DNA from: SZUA-100 sp965248135
GTDB lineage: Bacteria; Pseudomonadota; Alphaproteobacteria; Rhizobiales; Rhizobiaceae
NCBI GenBank assembly: GCA_965248135.1
Contig: CBDFIN010000006.1
Span: 1 to 64,000, forward strand
Length of the DNA stretch: 64,000 bases
Direction: 5' to 3'
Below, piece by piece: positions 52,590-60,745 of this stretch (position 1 is the first letter of the stretch; every line of letters starts with the position of its first letter). A program made the translations under genes and the position numbers. The notes beneath the pieces were generated by a model, which was not told the DNA's origin, did not search any database, and saw only the letters and a program-made list of their open reading frames with translations.

Positions 52590-53413
52590 GCACATCCCAC
52601 GAAATGGGGCTTCACACGGAGCCGCTGAAAGGTCGTGACATCAAGACCATGTTCACGCTCGAAAATGAAGGTGGCTATGCCTATCATTTTGCGTCTGATG
52701 TGGATTTCAACAAGCGTGCCGAGGTTGATGCGGAAGGCAAGGAAGCCCCCGAAATCAATCGGGAAATCAGGGATCTGATGAAATCCGGTCACGGTTCGAT
52801 CGTCATCAAAAACCCGGGCGCCAAGCACTCTGTGGTCGTTGGTATTCTCAACCGGATGAACATCATCATCGAAGGAAGCCTCGGCTATTTCGGTTGCGGC
52901 CTGCTTGACGGACCAACTGTCAGGGTTTTGGGCCGGGTCGGCTGGTCGTTCGGCGAAAACATGATGGCCGGCGTGATCGTTGTCGAAAAGAATGCGGGTT
53001 CGACTTTTGGTGCGGCCATTCGTGGTGGCGATCTTGTTTGCAGGGGTTCGGTCGGTTCCAGAACCGGCATTGACCAGAAAGGCGGCACAATTATCGTTGG
53101 CGGTGACACGGGAGCGTTTTCAGGCTTCATGATGCAGCGCGGTCGAATGGTTGTTTGCGGGGACGCCGGCAAAAACCTCGGCGATTCAATGTATGACGGC
53201 ACCATCTATATCGGCGGCAAGATCAAAAACCTGGGGGTTGATGCCGTTCCGGCGGAATTGACCGATCTGGACAAGGCCTGGCTCACCAGAAAACTCACTC
53301 AATATGAGTTGATGCCCGAAAAGGGTGTCGATCATTTCACCAAAATCGTCGCTGGCAAGCAGCTGTGGAGCTACGACAATCTCGAACCCTCCGAAAAGAA
53401 GCTGGTTCTGTAA
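52577..53413 (+). CDS. GXGXG-domain glutamate synthase-like subunit (GlxC/MgsB type)
   Basis: 278 residues forming a right-handed beta-helix like the C-terminal domain of GltB. It shows repeated Gly-rich turns (FGCGLLDGPTVRVLGRVGWS, GDTGAFSGFMMQRGRMVVCG, DAGKNLGDSMYDGTIYIGGK). In split glutamate synthases this subunit bridges the amidotransferase and FMN parts. It is translationally linked to both neighbours (13-bp overlap upstream, 37 bp to the next start). Confidence 0.9.
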   Translation: MAGVSTSHEMGLHTEPLKGRDIKTMFTLENEGGYAYHFASDVDFNKRAEVDAEGKEAPEINREIRDLMKSGHGSIVIKNPGAKHSVVVGILNRMNIIIEGSLGYFGCGLLDGPTVRVLGRVGWSFGENMMAGVIVVEKNAGSTFGAAIRGGDLVCRGSVGSRTGIDQKGGTIIVGGDTGAFSGFMMQRGRMVVCGDAGKNLGDSMYDGTIYIGGKIKNLGVDAVPAELTDLDKAWLTRKLTQYELMPEKGVDHFTKIVAGKQLWSYDNLEPSEKKLVL

Positions 53414-53450
53414 CATCTTGACCCGCCGGACGGGCGGTCCCATCAAAGGA

Positions 53451-54833
53451 ATGGACATGTTGGATAAATCGACTAAATCAGGTGCCGGCCATTCAAAACT
53501 GCAGGTCGAGAAGAAATACAGTCTTGGTAAAAGCCAGATATTCACCCCGGAAGTTATCAATGATATCCATATCAAGTCCGAACTTGGCCGATACCGGATG
53601 CGTGGATTCTCATTGTTTAAGAAGATTCCACACTGGGACGATCTGACATTTCTTCCCGGCACTTTGACGCGATTTGTCATCGAGGGTTATCGTGAAAAAT
53701 GCCTGACGAAAACAATCATCGGCCCCAAGGCAAAGCGCCCGCTCGAACTTGATATCCCGATCTACATCACCGGTATGAGCTTTGGTGCGCTTTCGTTTGA
53801 GGCCAAAACCGCCCTGGCCCGCGGCGCTACCATGGCGGGAACAGCCACATGCTCCGGTGAAGGTGGCATGATACCCGATGAACGGCGCTATTCGGACAAA
53901 TGGCTTTATCAGTGCATTCAGTCTCGATACGGCTTCAACCCCCACCATTTGCAACTGGCAGATGGCTGTGAGTTTTTCATTGGCCAGGGATGTAAAGTTG
54001 GCCTCGGCGGGCATTTGATGGGCCAGAAGGTTACTGATCAGGTCGCAGAAATGCGCTCGCTACCTGCGGGAATTGACCAGCGCTCGCCAGCTCGTCACCC
54101 TGATTGGCTCGGACCTGACGATCTGGCGCTCAAGATCGACGAAATTCGCGAAGCGACCAACGGCGAGATACCGATACAGCTTAAACTAGGGGCCGCCCGT
54201 GTCTATGATGATGTTCGCATGGCAGCTAAAACCGGACCCGATTCAATCTATATCGACGGCATGGAAGGGTCCACAGGCGCTGGACCTCATTTGGCCACCG
54301 AGGAAACCGGCGTACCCGGTATGGCGGCCATCCGCCAGGCGCGCCGTGCCATTGATGACATTGGCATGAGTGGCGAGATTTCGCTGGTTTATGCCGGCGG
54401 TATCCGCAATGGTGGTGATGTGGCAAAGGCCCTGGCGCTCGGTGCAGATGCGATTGCAATTGGCCACTCGGCCATGATGGCGCTTAATTGCAACAAGGAA
54501 ATTCCGGAGGCTGACTACCCGTCGGAAATGGGCGTCCATGCCGGGGAATGCTATCATTGCCATACCGGCCGTTGCCCGGTTGGTGTCGCCACACAGGATC
54601 CGCAATTGCGCAGCCGGCTCGATCCCGACGAGGCTGCGGAACGGGTTTATAACTTCCTGCATACACTGACCATGGAAGCCCAGATGATGGCGCGTGCCTG
54701 TGGCAAGACCAATATCCACAGTCTTGAGCCCGAGGATCTGGCGGCGCTGACCATGGAGGCTTCGGCTATTGCACAAGTGCCGTTGGCAGGCACCGATCAC
54801 ACCGTCGGCGTTGCTGACTATCACCATATCTAG
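53451..54833 (+). CDS. FMN-binding glutamate synthase-like subunit (GlxD/MgsC type)
   Basis: 460 residues. Start at MDMLDKSTKSGAG behind AAAGGA; longer frames read back into glxC. It is a flavin TIM barrel with IYITGMSFGALSFEAKTALA, CSGEGGMIPDERRY, the FMN loop DGMEGSTGAGPHLATEETGV, YAGGIRNGGDVAKALALGAD, and a Cys cluster for a [3Fe-4S] centre in GECYHCHTGRCPVGVATQDP. With GlxB and GlxC it would make glutamate or, with methylamine, N-methylglutamate. Confidence 0.92.
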   Translation: MDMLDKSTKSGAGHSKLQVEKKYSLGKSQIFTPEVINDIHIKSELGRYRMRGFSLFKKIPHWDDLTFLPGTLTRFVIEGYREKCLTKTIIGPKAKRPLELDIPIYITGMSFGALSFEAKTALARGATMAGTATCSGEGGMIPDERRYSDKWLYQCIQSRYGFNPHHLQLADGCEFFIGQGCKVGLGGHLMGQKVTDQVAEMRSLPAGIDQRSPARHPDWLGPDDLALKIDEIREATNGEIPIQLKLGAARVYDDVRMAAKTGPDSIYIDGMEGSTGAGPHLATEETGVPGMAAIRQARRAIDDIGMSGEISLVYAGGIRNGGDVAKALALGADAIAIGHSAMMALNCNKEIPEADYPSEMGVHAGECYHCHTGRCPVGVATQDPQLRSRLDPDEAAERVYNFLHTLTMEAQMMARACGKTNIHSLEPEDLAALTMEASAIAQVPLAGTDHTVGVADYHHI

Positions 54834-54851
54834 ACCAAGAGGAACAGGAAA

Positions 54852-55262
54852 ATGGCTGGAACCGGCTATAAGGGCGCTGACATCGAGGACGTCGATCATT
54901 TCCTCAAAGGCGGTGGCATTGATTCCGAACGCGAACAGATAATCGGCCAGCATATCGGCTATCGCTATGATGTGAATCTGGTGCCGGATTACGACCGGAT
55001 TACGCCCTTTTTGAAAGGGTATATCGAATTCATGGGATGGGAAGACCTTAATTGGCTTGAAGATGTTCACATGGGTTATGATGATGGCAAGGCCGCCGTA
55101 TTCGACCGCAATATCAATGGCTGGGTGGCAATTCCGGAGGAATATAAACTGCCATCGAACCAGCAGGACCGCGATATGATTGCCCGGGAATTGTTGATCA
55201 AATTCCAGATGTCTCCGGATCATCCAATGGTGCAGTTGAACAAAGCCTACCGAAAATTCTGA
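54852..55262 (+). CDS. 136-residue protein of unknown function in the glx operon
   Basis: It follows glxD by 18 bp with AGGAACAGG upstream, so it is the last gene of the operon. It is soluble, acidic and rich in aromatic residues: DIEDVDHFLKGGGIDSEREQ, YRYDVNLVPDYDRITPFLKG, YIEFMGWEDLNWLEDVHMGY, WVAIPEEYKLPSNQQDRDMI. There are no Cys residues, no signal peptide and no motif I can name. Its place suggests an accessory or regulatory subunit of the GS-like or GlxBCD enzymes; that is inference. Confidence 0.75.
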   Translation: MAGTGYKGADIEDVDHFLKGGGIDSEREQIIGQHIGYRYDVNLVPDYDRITPFLKGYIEFMGWEDLNWLEDVHMGYDDGKAAVFDRNINGWVAIPEEYKLPSNQQDRDMIARELLIKFQMSPDHPMVQLNKAYRKF

Positions 55263-55276
55263 ATTGATGCCAACAG

Positions 55277-55372
55277 CGACCGGCCCTTATACCAAGGGAA
55301 GTTAATATTAATTTCTCTTGGTATTACGCGCCGCCCTCGCGGAGGCCCGGACATAGGCCACAACAGCCGGCG
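55277..55372 (+). repeat. interspersed GC-rich repeat, copy 3, split by a hairpin insert
   Basis: CGACCGGCCCTTA at the left and CGCGCCGCCCTCGCGGAGGC, then CCGG..CATAGGCCACAACAGCCGG at the right, match copies 1 and 2, but a 36-nt hairpin (55289-55324) interrupts it. It lies between the converging glx operon and the ABC transporter genes. Confidence 0.65.
55289..55324. repeat. 36-nt palindromic insert flanked by TA, MITE-like
   Basis: The two 18-nt halves are reverse complements except for two positions that can form G-U pairs: ATACCAAGGGAAGTTAAT and ATTAATTTCTCTTGGTAT. TA stands at both outer edges. It interrupts a repeat that is uninterrupted elsewhere, so it was inserted. Its CCAAGG ends recall the CCAA(C/T)GG tips of the IS630 element at 5777. 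Confidence 0.6.
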
Positions 55373-55408
55373 ATATCATCACCTTGCCGGCGTGTTCTAA
55401 AAATTCTG

Positions 55409-57469
55409 TCAGCTCAGTCCCAGGACAGCCCTTCTGTCCTTGGCCCAGGTATTAATCAGATGATCGACCGCCAAACCGATAAAGGCCACGCAAAGGCCGA
55501 GCATCAGCCCATTGCCGATACCCTGCTTGTCTGACAGTGCTTTCAAAATATACTGCCCCAGATCATCAGTGCCGATCATGGCGCCGATAATCACCATAAA
55601 CAGTGCAAAAACCACAGTCTGGTTGATACCCAGCATGATGTGGGGAAAGGCCAGTGGAAGCTCGATATTGAGCAATCTCTGCATACGGTTGACACCGGAC
55701 ATCGAACCGGCGTCCTGCAAGGATTGCGGCACATTGCGCAAGCCCTCTACCGTATATCGCATCGCGGGAATGGTGGCGTAGATGATGACGGCGATCAGTA
55801 CCGAAGTATCGGTCACGCCGAACAGCATAATCACCGGGATCAGATAGATAAACGACGGGAATGTTTGAAGGGTATCGCATACCAGCAATATGAGCTTCGT
55901 GGTAAGCTCTCTTTGGACGCACAGTGTGCCAATGACGACACCAATGATCACCGATACGATGACTGCGAAAGTGGTCATATAGGCGGTAATCAGCGCTCTG
56001 TCCCACCACTCTGTAAGGGCGATAAACAGCAGAAACCCGCCAACAACGAGCGCTGACCTGATGCCGCCAATGATGTAACCGACGCCCATGGTCAACACAA
56101 AGGTGGCCAATACGGGCATGCTCAGATAGGCGTTTTTCATTGGCAACAACACATTGATTATCAACGCCTTATTGAAGACCTGCAGCCCCTGGTACCAGTT
56201 CTCCACCATCCAATCGACGCCCGACTGCCAAAACTGTTCCGTAGTGATGCCCTTGTTGTGCGGGATGAGATAAAAATAGTTGATGCCGCCTTCAAAGATG
56301 ATCGATCCAAGATAGGCCAGCACCAAGCCAGCCAGTAAAATTCCCAGAAAGATGAGAGTATATTTGTGGCGTTTAATGAAAGACAGATCGGCAAAATAAT
56401 CGATCTGCTTGTTTGCCCATCCAAGCGACAGTTTGTCCAGAACGACCGCAATTAGCACGATGCAGATACCCAGCTCCAGCGCCTGGCCAATTCTTAGCTG
56501 ATTAAGCGCAAGCAACAAGTTAAAACCGAGGCCCTTTGCGCCGATAAAAGAAGCGATAACCGCCATAGCCAGACATTGCATAATCACCTGGTTCACGCCG
56601 ACCAGTATGTTATGTCGGGCTGTTGGTATCAGCACTTTGAACATCAGCTGGAACTTGTTACAGCCATTCATCAGGCCGGCTTCGATAACTTCGGGAGAGA
56701 CCGCCTGTAGACCCAGCAGGGTCAGACGGATCATTGGCGGTGTTGCAAAAATTATCGTTGCAATGGCGCCCGCATGATCACCAAGGCCGAAAAAAACCGT
56801 AACCGGCACTAAATAGGAAAAATGCGGCATGGTCTGCGCCACATTAAGCAGCGGCATCAATATTGCTTTGACCGTCGCGCTCTTATAGGCCCACACACCA
56901 AAGGCAAGACCCAGCAAAACCGAAAGCGGCGCCGCAATCAATACAAATGAGAGCGTTTCCATGGCGGGCTCCCACTGGCCGAAGACGGCTATATATATTG
57001 TCGCCAACCCGACAAACAGGGCCAGCCATCTGCCATTGAGGGCATATCCCAATATCACCGCGATGCCAGCAACCACTGTCCAAGGCAGGGCTGGCCATTT
57101 AGCCCAGCTGTTTTCCTGGACATAATCCCAGCTGGTAAAAGCCACGATGGTTTTTACCCCGCCCAACAAAACCTCGCGAATAAATACGATACAAAACAGC
57201 ACCGCACCGGAAATGGACCTGGTAATCTGTCGCAACAGAGCGGTTTCTTCAAAATCCTCGATTTCTTCGTTATAGAATTGGATCGGCATCCAGTCGAACA
57301 TCAGGTATTCAACCGAATTGCTGAGCATTACCGGCACGCCAGCGATCAATGCCGGCAACCGCCACAAAACATTGTTTTTTGACGGTTCGATCAAATAGCA
57401 AAGGGCAATAAAAACGCCAAGCAAAATGGCAAACTGCACCCATTTGGACTTTTTAACCAGTTGAATCAT
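55409..57469 (-). CDS. ProW-type ABC transporter permease, two domains fused
   Basis: About 686 residues from MIQLVKKSKWVQFAILLGVF, with GGAGAA upstream. It has roughly twelve membrane segments in two homologous halves, each with a BPD_transp_1 coupling loop: EAGLMNGCNKFQLMFKVLIP in the first, QDAGSMSGVNRMQRLLNIEL in the second. A fused permease dimer is found in some glycine-betaine/proline-type (ProU/OpuA) systems. It lies 17 bp after the ATPase gene and is the last gene of the transporter operon. Confidence 0.9.
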   Translation of the reverse strand: MIQLVKKSKWVQFAILLGVFIALCYLIEPSKNNVLWRLPALIAGVPVMLSNSVEYLMFDWMPIQFYNEEIEDFEETALLRQITRSISGAVLFCIVFIREVLLGGVKTIVAFTSWDYVQENSWAKWPALPWTVVAGIAVILGYALNGRWLALFVGLATIYIAVFGQWEPAMETLSFVLIAAPLSVLLGLAFGVWAYKSATVKAILMPLLNVAQTMPHFSYLVPVTVFFGLGDHAGAIATIIFATPPMIRLTLLGLQAVSPEVIEAGLMNGCNKFQLMFKVLIPTARHNILVGVNQVIMQCLAMAVIASFIGAKGLGFNLLLALNQLRIGQALELGICIVLIAVVLDKLSLGWANKQIDYFADLSFIKRHKYTLIFLGILLAGLVLAYLGSIIFEGGINYFYLIPHNKGITTEQFWQSGVDWMVENWYQGLQVFNKALIINVLLPMKNAYLSMPVLATFVLTMGVGYIIGGIRSALVVGGFLLFIALTEWWDRALITAYMTTFAVIVSVIIGVVIGTLCVQRELTTKLILLVCDTLQTFPSFIYLIPVIMLFGVTDTSVLIAVIIYATIPAMRYTVEGLRNVPQSLQDAGSMSGVNRMQRLLNIELPLAFPHIMLGINQTVVFALFMVIIGAMIGTDDLGQYILKALSDKQGIGNGLMLGLCVAFIGLAVDHLINTWAKDRRAVLGLS

Positions 57470-57486
57470 GATTATTCTCCACCTGT

Positions 57487-58557
57487 TCAACCGGCGTTTG
57501 ACCGCGGCGCGTCTTCCTCGCCAAATAAAACGTGAATAATCGTCTTGTTGTTGAGAATACCAATCATTTTGTCATTTTCATCAACGACATGAACCGGCCT
57601 GGTCTGATTTAAAACCGCTTCAGCAACCGTCTCAATGATGGCATTCCCGGGAACTCTCAGATCACTCATTTTCAAATCACTATTGGCTTGTTCCATCACA
57701 TCGGCGCATTTCAGCACCTTTTCGCGGGGCACCTCATTGGTAAATTTGGCGACGTATTCAGTCGAGGGATTGAGAACTATGTTTGCCGGCGCGTCGATCT
57801 GTTCGATAATACCATTTTTCATGATGGCAATTCTGTCGGCCAGCCGAAGGGCTTCATCAAAATCGTGGGTGACAAATAAAATGGTCTTGTGAAGCATCGC
57901 CTGAAGCCGCAGAAATTCATCCTGCATTTCTTTTCTGATAAGCGGATCAAGGGCTGAAAAGGGTTCGTCGAGAAACCAGATATCGGGTTCAACGGCAAGC
58001 GATCTTGCAATGCCGACGCGCTGTTGTTGGCCGCCGGATAATTGTCTTGGATAATAGTTCTCGCGGCCCGTCAGTCCAACAAGTTCTATCATGGCCGCAG
58101 CCCGTTCGATGCTGTCATCCGTGCTTATGCCTTTCACCTGCAGCGGAAAGGCAATGTTCTCCAGCACGGTTTTATGGGGTAACAGGGCAAAACTTTGAAA
58201 GACCATGCCCATCTTGTTGCGGCGCAGTTCGATCAATTGCTTGGGGCTCATAGCCAACAAATCTTTGCCATCAACATATATGTTTCCCGATGTTGGGTCG
58301 GTCAGTCGCGAAATGCAGCGCAGAAGGGTAGATTTTCCCGATCCCGAAAGACCCATAACCACCAGCATTTCACCGCGGCGAACTTCAAACGATGCGTTGT
58401 TAACACCGAATATACAGCCTGCTTGTTCAAACGCTTCAACATCGATGACACCTTTCGAACTCCGCATCATCTGTTCGGCATGAGCGCCAAATATCTTGTA
58501 GACCGAGTCGCACTTAATAACGGGACGATCGTCGTTATTGGATATCTTGTCGGTCAT
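57487..58557 (-). CDS. ProV-type ABC transporter ATPase with CBS-like tail
   Basis: 356 residues. Walker A GLSGSGKSTLLRCISRLTDP, the Q-loop in MGMVFQSFALLPHKTVLENI, signature PRQLSGGQQQRVGIARSLAV, Walker B DIWFLDEPFSALDPL and the His switch FVTHDFDEALRLADR are all present. The N-terminal YKIFGAHAEQM is typical of ProV/OpuAA. The C-terminal part (ETVAEAVLNQTRPVHVVDEN, DKMIGILNNKTIIHVLF) is one CBS-like module, a possible ionic-strength or nucleotide sensor. Confidence 0.92.
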   Translation of the reverse strand: MTDKISNNDDRPVIKCDSVYKIFGAHAEQMMRSSKGVIDVEAFEQAGCIFGVNNASFEVRRGEMLVVMGLSGSGKSTLLRCISRLTDPTSGNIYVDGKDLLAMSPKQLIELRRNKMGMVFQSFALLPHKTVLENIAFPLQVKGISTDDSIERAAAMIELVGLTGRENYYPRQLSGGQQQRVGIARSLAVEPDIWFLDEPFSALDPLIRKEMQDEFLRLQAMLHKTILFVTHDFDEALRLADRIAIMKNGIIEQIDAPANIVLNPSTEYVAKFTNEVPREKVLKCADVMEQANSDLKMSDLRVPGNAIIETVAEAVLNQTRPVHVVDENDKMIGILNNKTIIHVLFGEEDAPRSNAG

Positions 58558-58934
58558 ATTTCGATCCCTGCGATCATCTCATTGGGCTGCTGCTTGATCA
58601 CTGCTTGCTGGAAACTTCCATCGCGAAAAGGCAAATGCCGTCAGCAACTTTGCAATTGCAACAGGCTAACAGCACCAATAGCCCGGATCCATTTGTTCCA
58701 GTTAACCGCGCAACAGGTCCCCAGTTGATTGAGTGTATGCGCAAAACGAACAGGCAAACAATATCATTCTTTAACGACCCGATAAATCAGACAGTTCAAA
58801 GAACGTATCATCGATCAAAAAAAACGGTCAGCAGAACAAGCCAAACCCTCCCCGGGCCACGCGGGCCAGGGGAGGGTTTTTTTAAATTCCACGATACTGC
58901 TTCCTGAAAGCATTTGAGCATCGCTGAATTGACG
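58558..58934 (-). other. 377-bp spacer between binding-protein and ATPase genes
   Basis: No gene seen. It contains a strong GC-rich hairpin (58842-58884) just after the binding-protein stop. The remaining about 280 bp could hold an internal promoter for the ATPase-permease genes. Confidence 0.5.
58842..58884 (-). terminator. GC-rich hairpin after the binding-protein gene
   Basis: The stem AACCCTCCCC / GGGGAGGGTT carries a further GGGCC/GGCCC inner pairing. On the plus strand it is followed by seven T; on the minus (coding) strand by only TTT. For the transporter mRNA it is therefore a partial terminator or mRNA-stabilising hairpin, which would leave more binding protein than ATPase and permease. 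Confidence 0.65.
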
Positions 58935-59882
58935 CTATTTGGTGAACGGCATCCAAACGGCTTCATTATCGGCCAGCCATTTCTTGGCGGCGTCTTGATG
59001 GCTCAATTTGTCAACATCGACCAGCGCTGCCATTTGACCAACCTGTGTGGTGGTGAAGGACAATTTGCTGAACGTCTTGTAAGCGGCGGGGTGTGTTTTC
59101 GGGAACTTGTAGTTGGCGGCTTTCTTCAGCCAGCCCTTTGGCGAACCACAACTTCCATCGCCGCCATCTGCAATTCTGCAGCCATCTTTGTAGGCAGGAA
59201 ACTGAATGAAGTCGAAGCCATCGGCATCGGTGAAGTTCGGGGTCCAGTTGAACGTAATGACGCCTCGACCTTCTTTTTTGGCAGAAGAAAGTTCAGCCCA
59301 GATAGCATCGGCGCCACCGGCAAATTTGACGACATATTTGTCATCCAGTCCCAGTGCCTTGATGCGGTTGGGCATGAGGTCACCATGCCAACTTTGCGGT
59401 CCCTCCAAGATACGGCCTTTGCCACCGGAATCAGCGGTTGCAAAAACTTCTGCGCAATCTTTCAACGCTTCCCAATTCGGAAGGCCAGGGCACAGATTCT
59501 TCTCAACGACGTAATGGGGAACTCCCAGTTCTTCCAGCGTAGCGGCTGCATGTGTTCCAGCGTCAATCAGACCGCCTTTTTCCATCGCATTATAAAACGA
59601 CTTGCCGAATGTGGACTGCCACACTTCATGCGAAATGGTGACATCGCCAATGCGGATAGCTTCATAAACCGCCTGTGAATCAGCAGGCACGTATTCAACA
59701 TTGTTGCCCATGCTTTCGAAAATCCCACCGATCACATAAGCCATCACAACCTGGCTCGACCAGTTATGCGTTGGAATCACAATCGGCTTGCTTGAATCTT
59801 TTGCCGACGCTGGAACCGCGGCGACAGCCAACATCGCCGATACCGAACCGACCGCTGCAAATTTCTTCAACTTTGAAAACAT
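58935..59882 (-). CDS. ProX/OpuAC-type periplasmic substrate-binding protein
   Basis: 315 residues. The signal peptide ends near AAVPASA. The OpuAC domain follows: IVIPTHNWSSQVVMAYVIGG, FESMGNNVEYVPADSQAVYE, ISHEVWQSTFGKSFYNAMEK, FNWTPNFTDADGFDFIQFPA. Trp residues in such positions form the aromatic cage for quaternary or methylated amines in this family. Paired Cys (NLCPGLPNWEALKDCAE; DGCRIADGGDGSCGSP) may form disulfides. The ligand is probably a methylated amine or betaine-like compound; the exact one is unknown. Confidence 0.9.
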   Translation of the reverse strand: MFSKLKKFAAVGSVSAMLAVAAVPASAKDSSKPIVIPTHNWSSQVVMAYVIGGIFESMGNNVEYVPADSQAVYEAIRIGDVTISHEVWQSTFGKSFYNAMEKGGLIDAGTHAAATLEELGVPHYVVEKNLCPGLPNWEALKDCAEVFATADSGGKGRILEGPQSWHGDLMPNRIKALGLDDKYVVKFAGGADAIWAELSSAKKEGRGVITFNWTPNFTDADGFDFIQFPAYKDGCRIADGGDGSCGSPKGWLKKAANYKFPKTHPAAYKTFSKLSFTTTQVGQMAALVDVDKLSHQDAAKKWLADNEAVWMPFTK

Positions 59883-60148
59883 ACTTTTCCTCCCTAGAAT
59901 TATGTTTGCTGGATAAACTCCGGGCCGCTATCGAGAGCGGCTTGCGATGGCACTATCAACCAGTTTCCTCGCCAAATCAATCCAAAAGCATACCGATCTC
60001 AACCTATTTCATACCATTTGGCTGATTTGGATCATAATTTCGTGAGAACTGGACGCTGTGTTGGATATCAATAAATAGCAGCCGTTCTGGTTTCATGAGT
60101 TGAATAGCCCAGGCATGAACCGACCACAGAAACTGTCAAATCTTGATA

Positions 60149-60745
60149 TCAACCGGTTTGTCCAGTGGGGTAAAATTGCAATGCGGTGTGACTCAACCAA
60201 TCACGGAATGAACGGGCAAAACCGGAATAGACATAAAGGTCATAGGTGGGGCTGTCGTCCAGCTGATGCAACAAAACACCGACCTGCGCCATGTTGGTTT
60301 GTGCGCAAAAACCTGGCGAAACAGCGTCCGGATGCAGATCAATCCGGCAACCCCGGGACATCAGATCACGCGCATATTTGCCACTGATGCGAAAACAGAC
60401 CCGGCTGTCGCTCTGCTCCGAAACATAACCAATACCGGCGATCTTTTCGGCTATCAATTGATGAAAACTGCCATCAGCACCACTATCTGCAACCAGCATC
60501 CACTGTTCTGGCGCCAATGGCAGGGCCACAAATCCTTCGCAGGTGACCGCCTTGCCCGCCGAGGTTTCGATGTTCATCAGTTTTGCCAGTTCCTGTTCTT
60601 TGCCCTTTTTGGCAAATAGTTGCAGCAGGGCCAGCTCGCCGACAATCTCGATATCAAGATCGTCCCCGGCGGCTCCGGCAATTGCGTCAGCCAGACTTAC
60701 GGGTATGGCCGGGTTGGCTACCAAGTTCCTTGTAATATCAGACAT
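60149..60745 (-). CDS. sarcosine oxidase / N-methylglutamate dehydrogenase gamma-type subunit
   Basis: About 198 residues from MSDITRNLVANPAIPVSLAD; the ATG overlaps the end of the alpha-subunit gene by 8 bp. The fold resembles the N-terminal part of GcvT-like domains: EIVGELALLQLFAKKGKEQE, FVALPLAPEQWMLVADSGAD, and SDSRVCFRISGKYARDLMSR, then GCRIDLHPDAV and FCAQTNMAQVGVLL. It is the SoxG/MgdD-type non-catalytic subunit and ends the operon. Confidence 0.87.
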   Translation of the reverse strand: MSDITRNLVANPAIPVSLADAIAGAAGDDLDIEIVGELALLQLFAKKGKEQELAKLMNIETSAGKAVTCEGFVALPLAPEQWMLVADSGADGSFHQLIAEKIAGIGYVSEQSDSRVCFRISGKYARDLMSRGCRIDLHPDAVSPGFCAQTNMAQVGVLLHQLDDSPTYDLYVYSGFARSFRDWLSHTALQFYPTGQTG

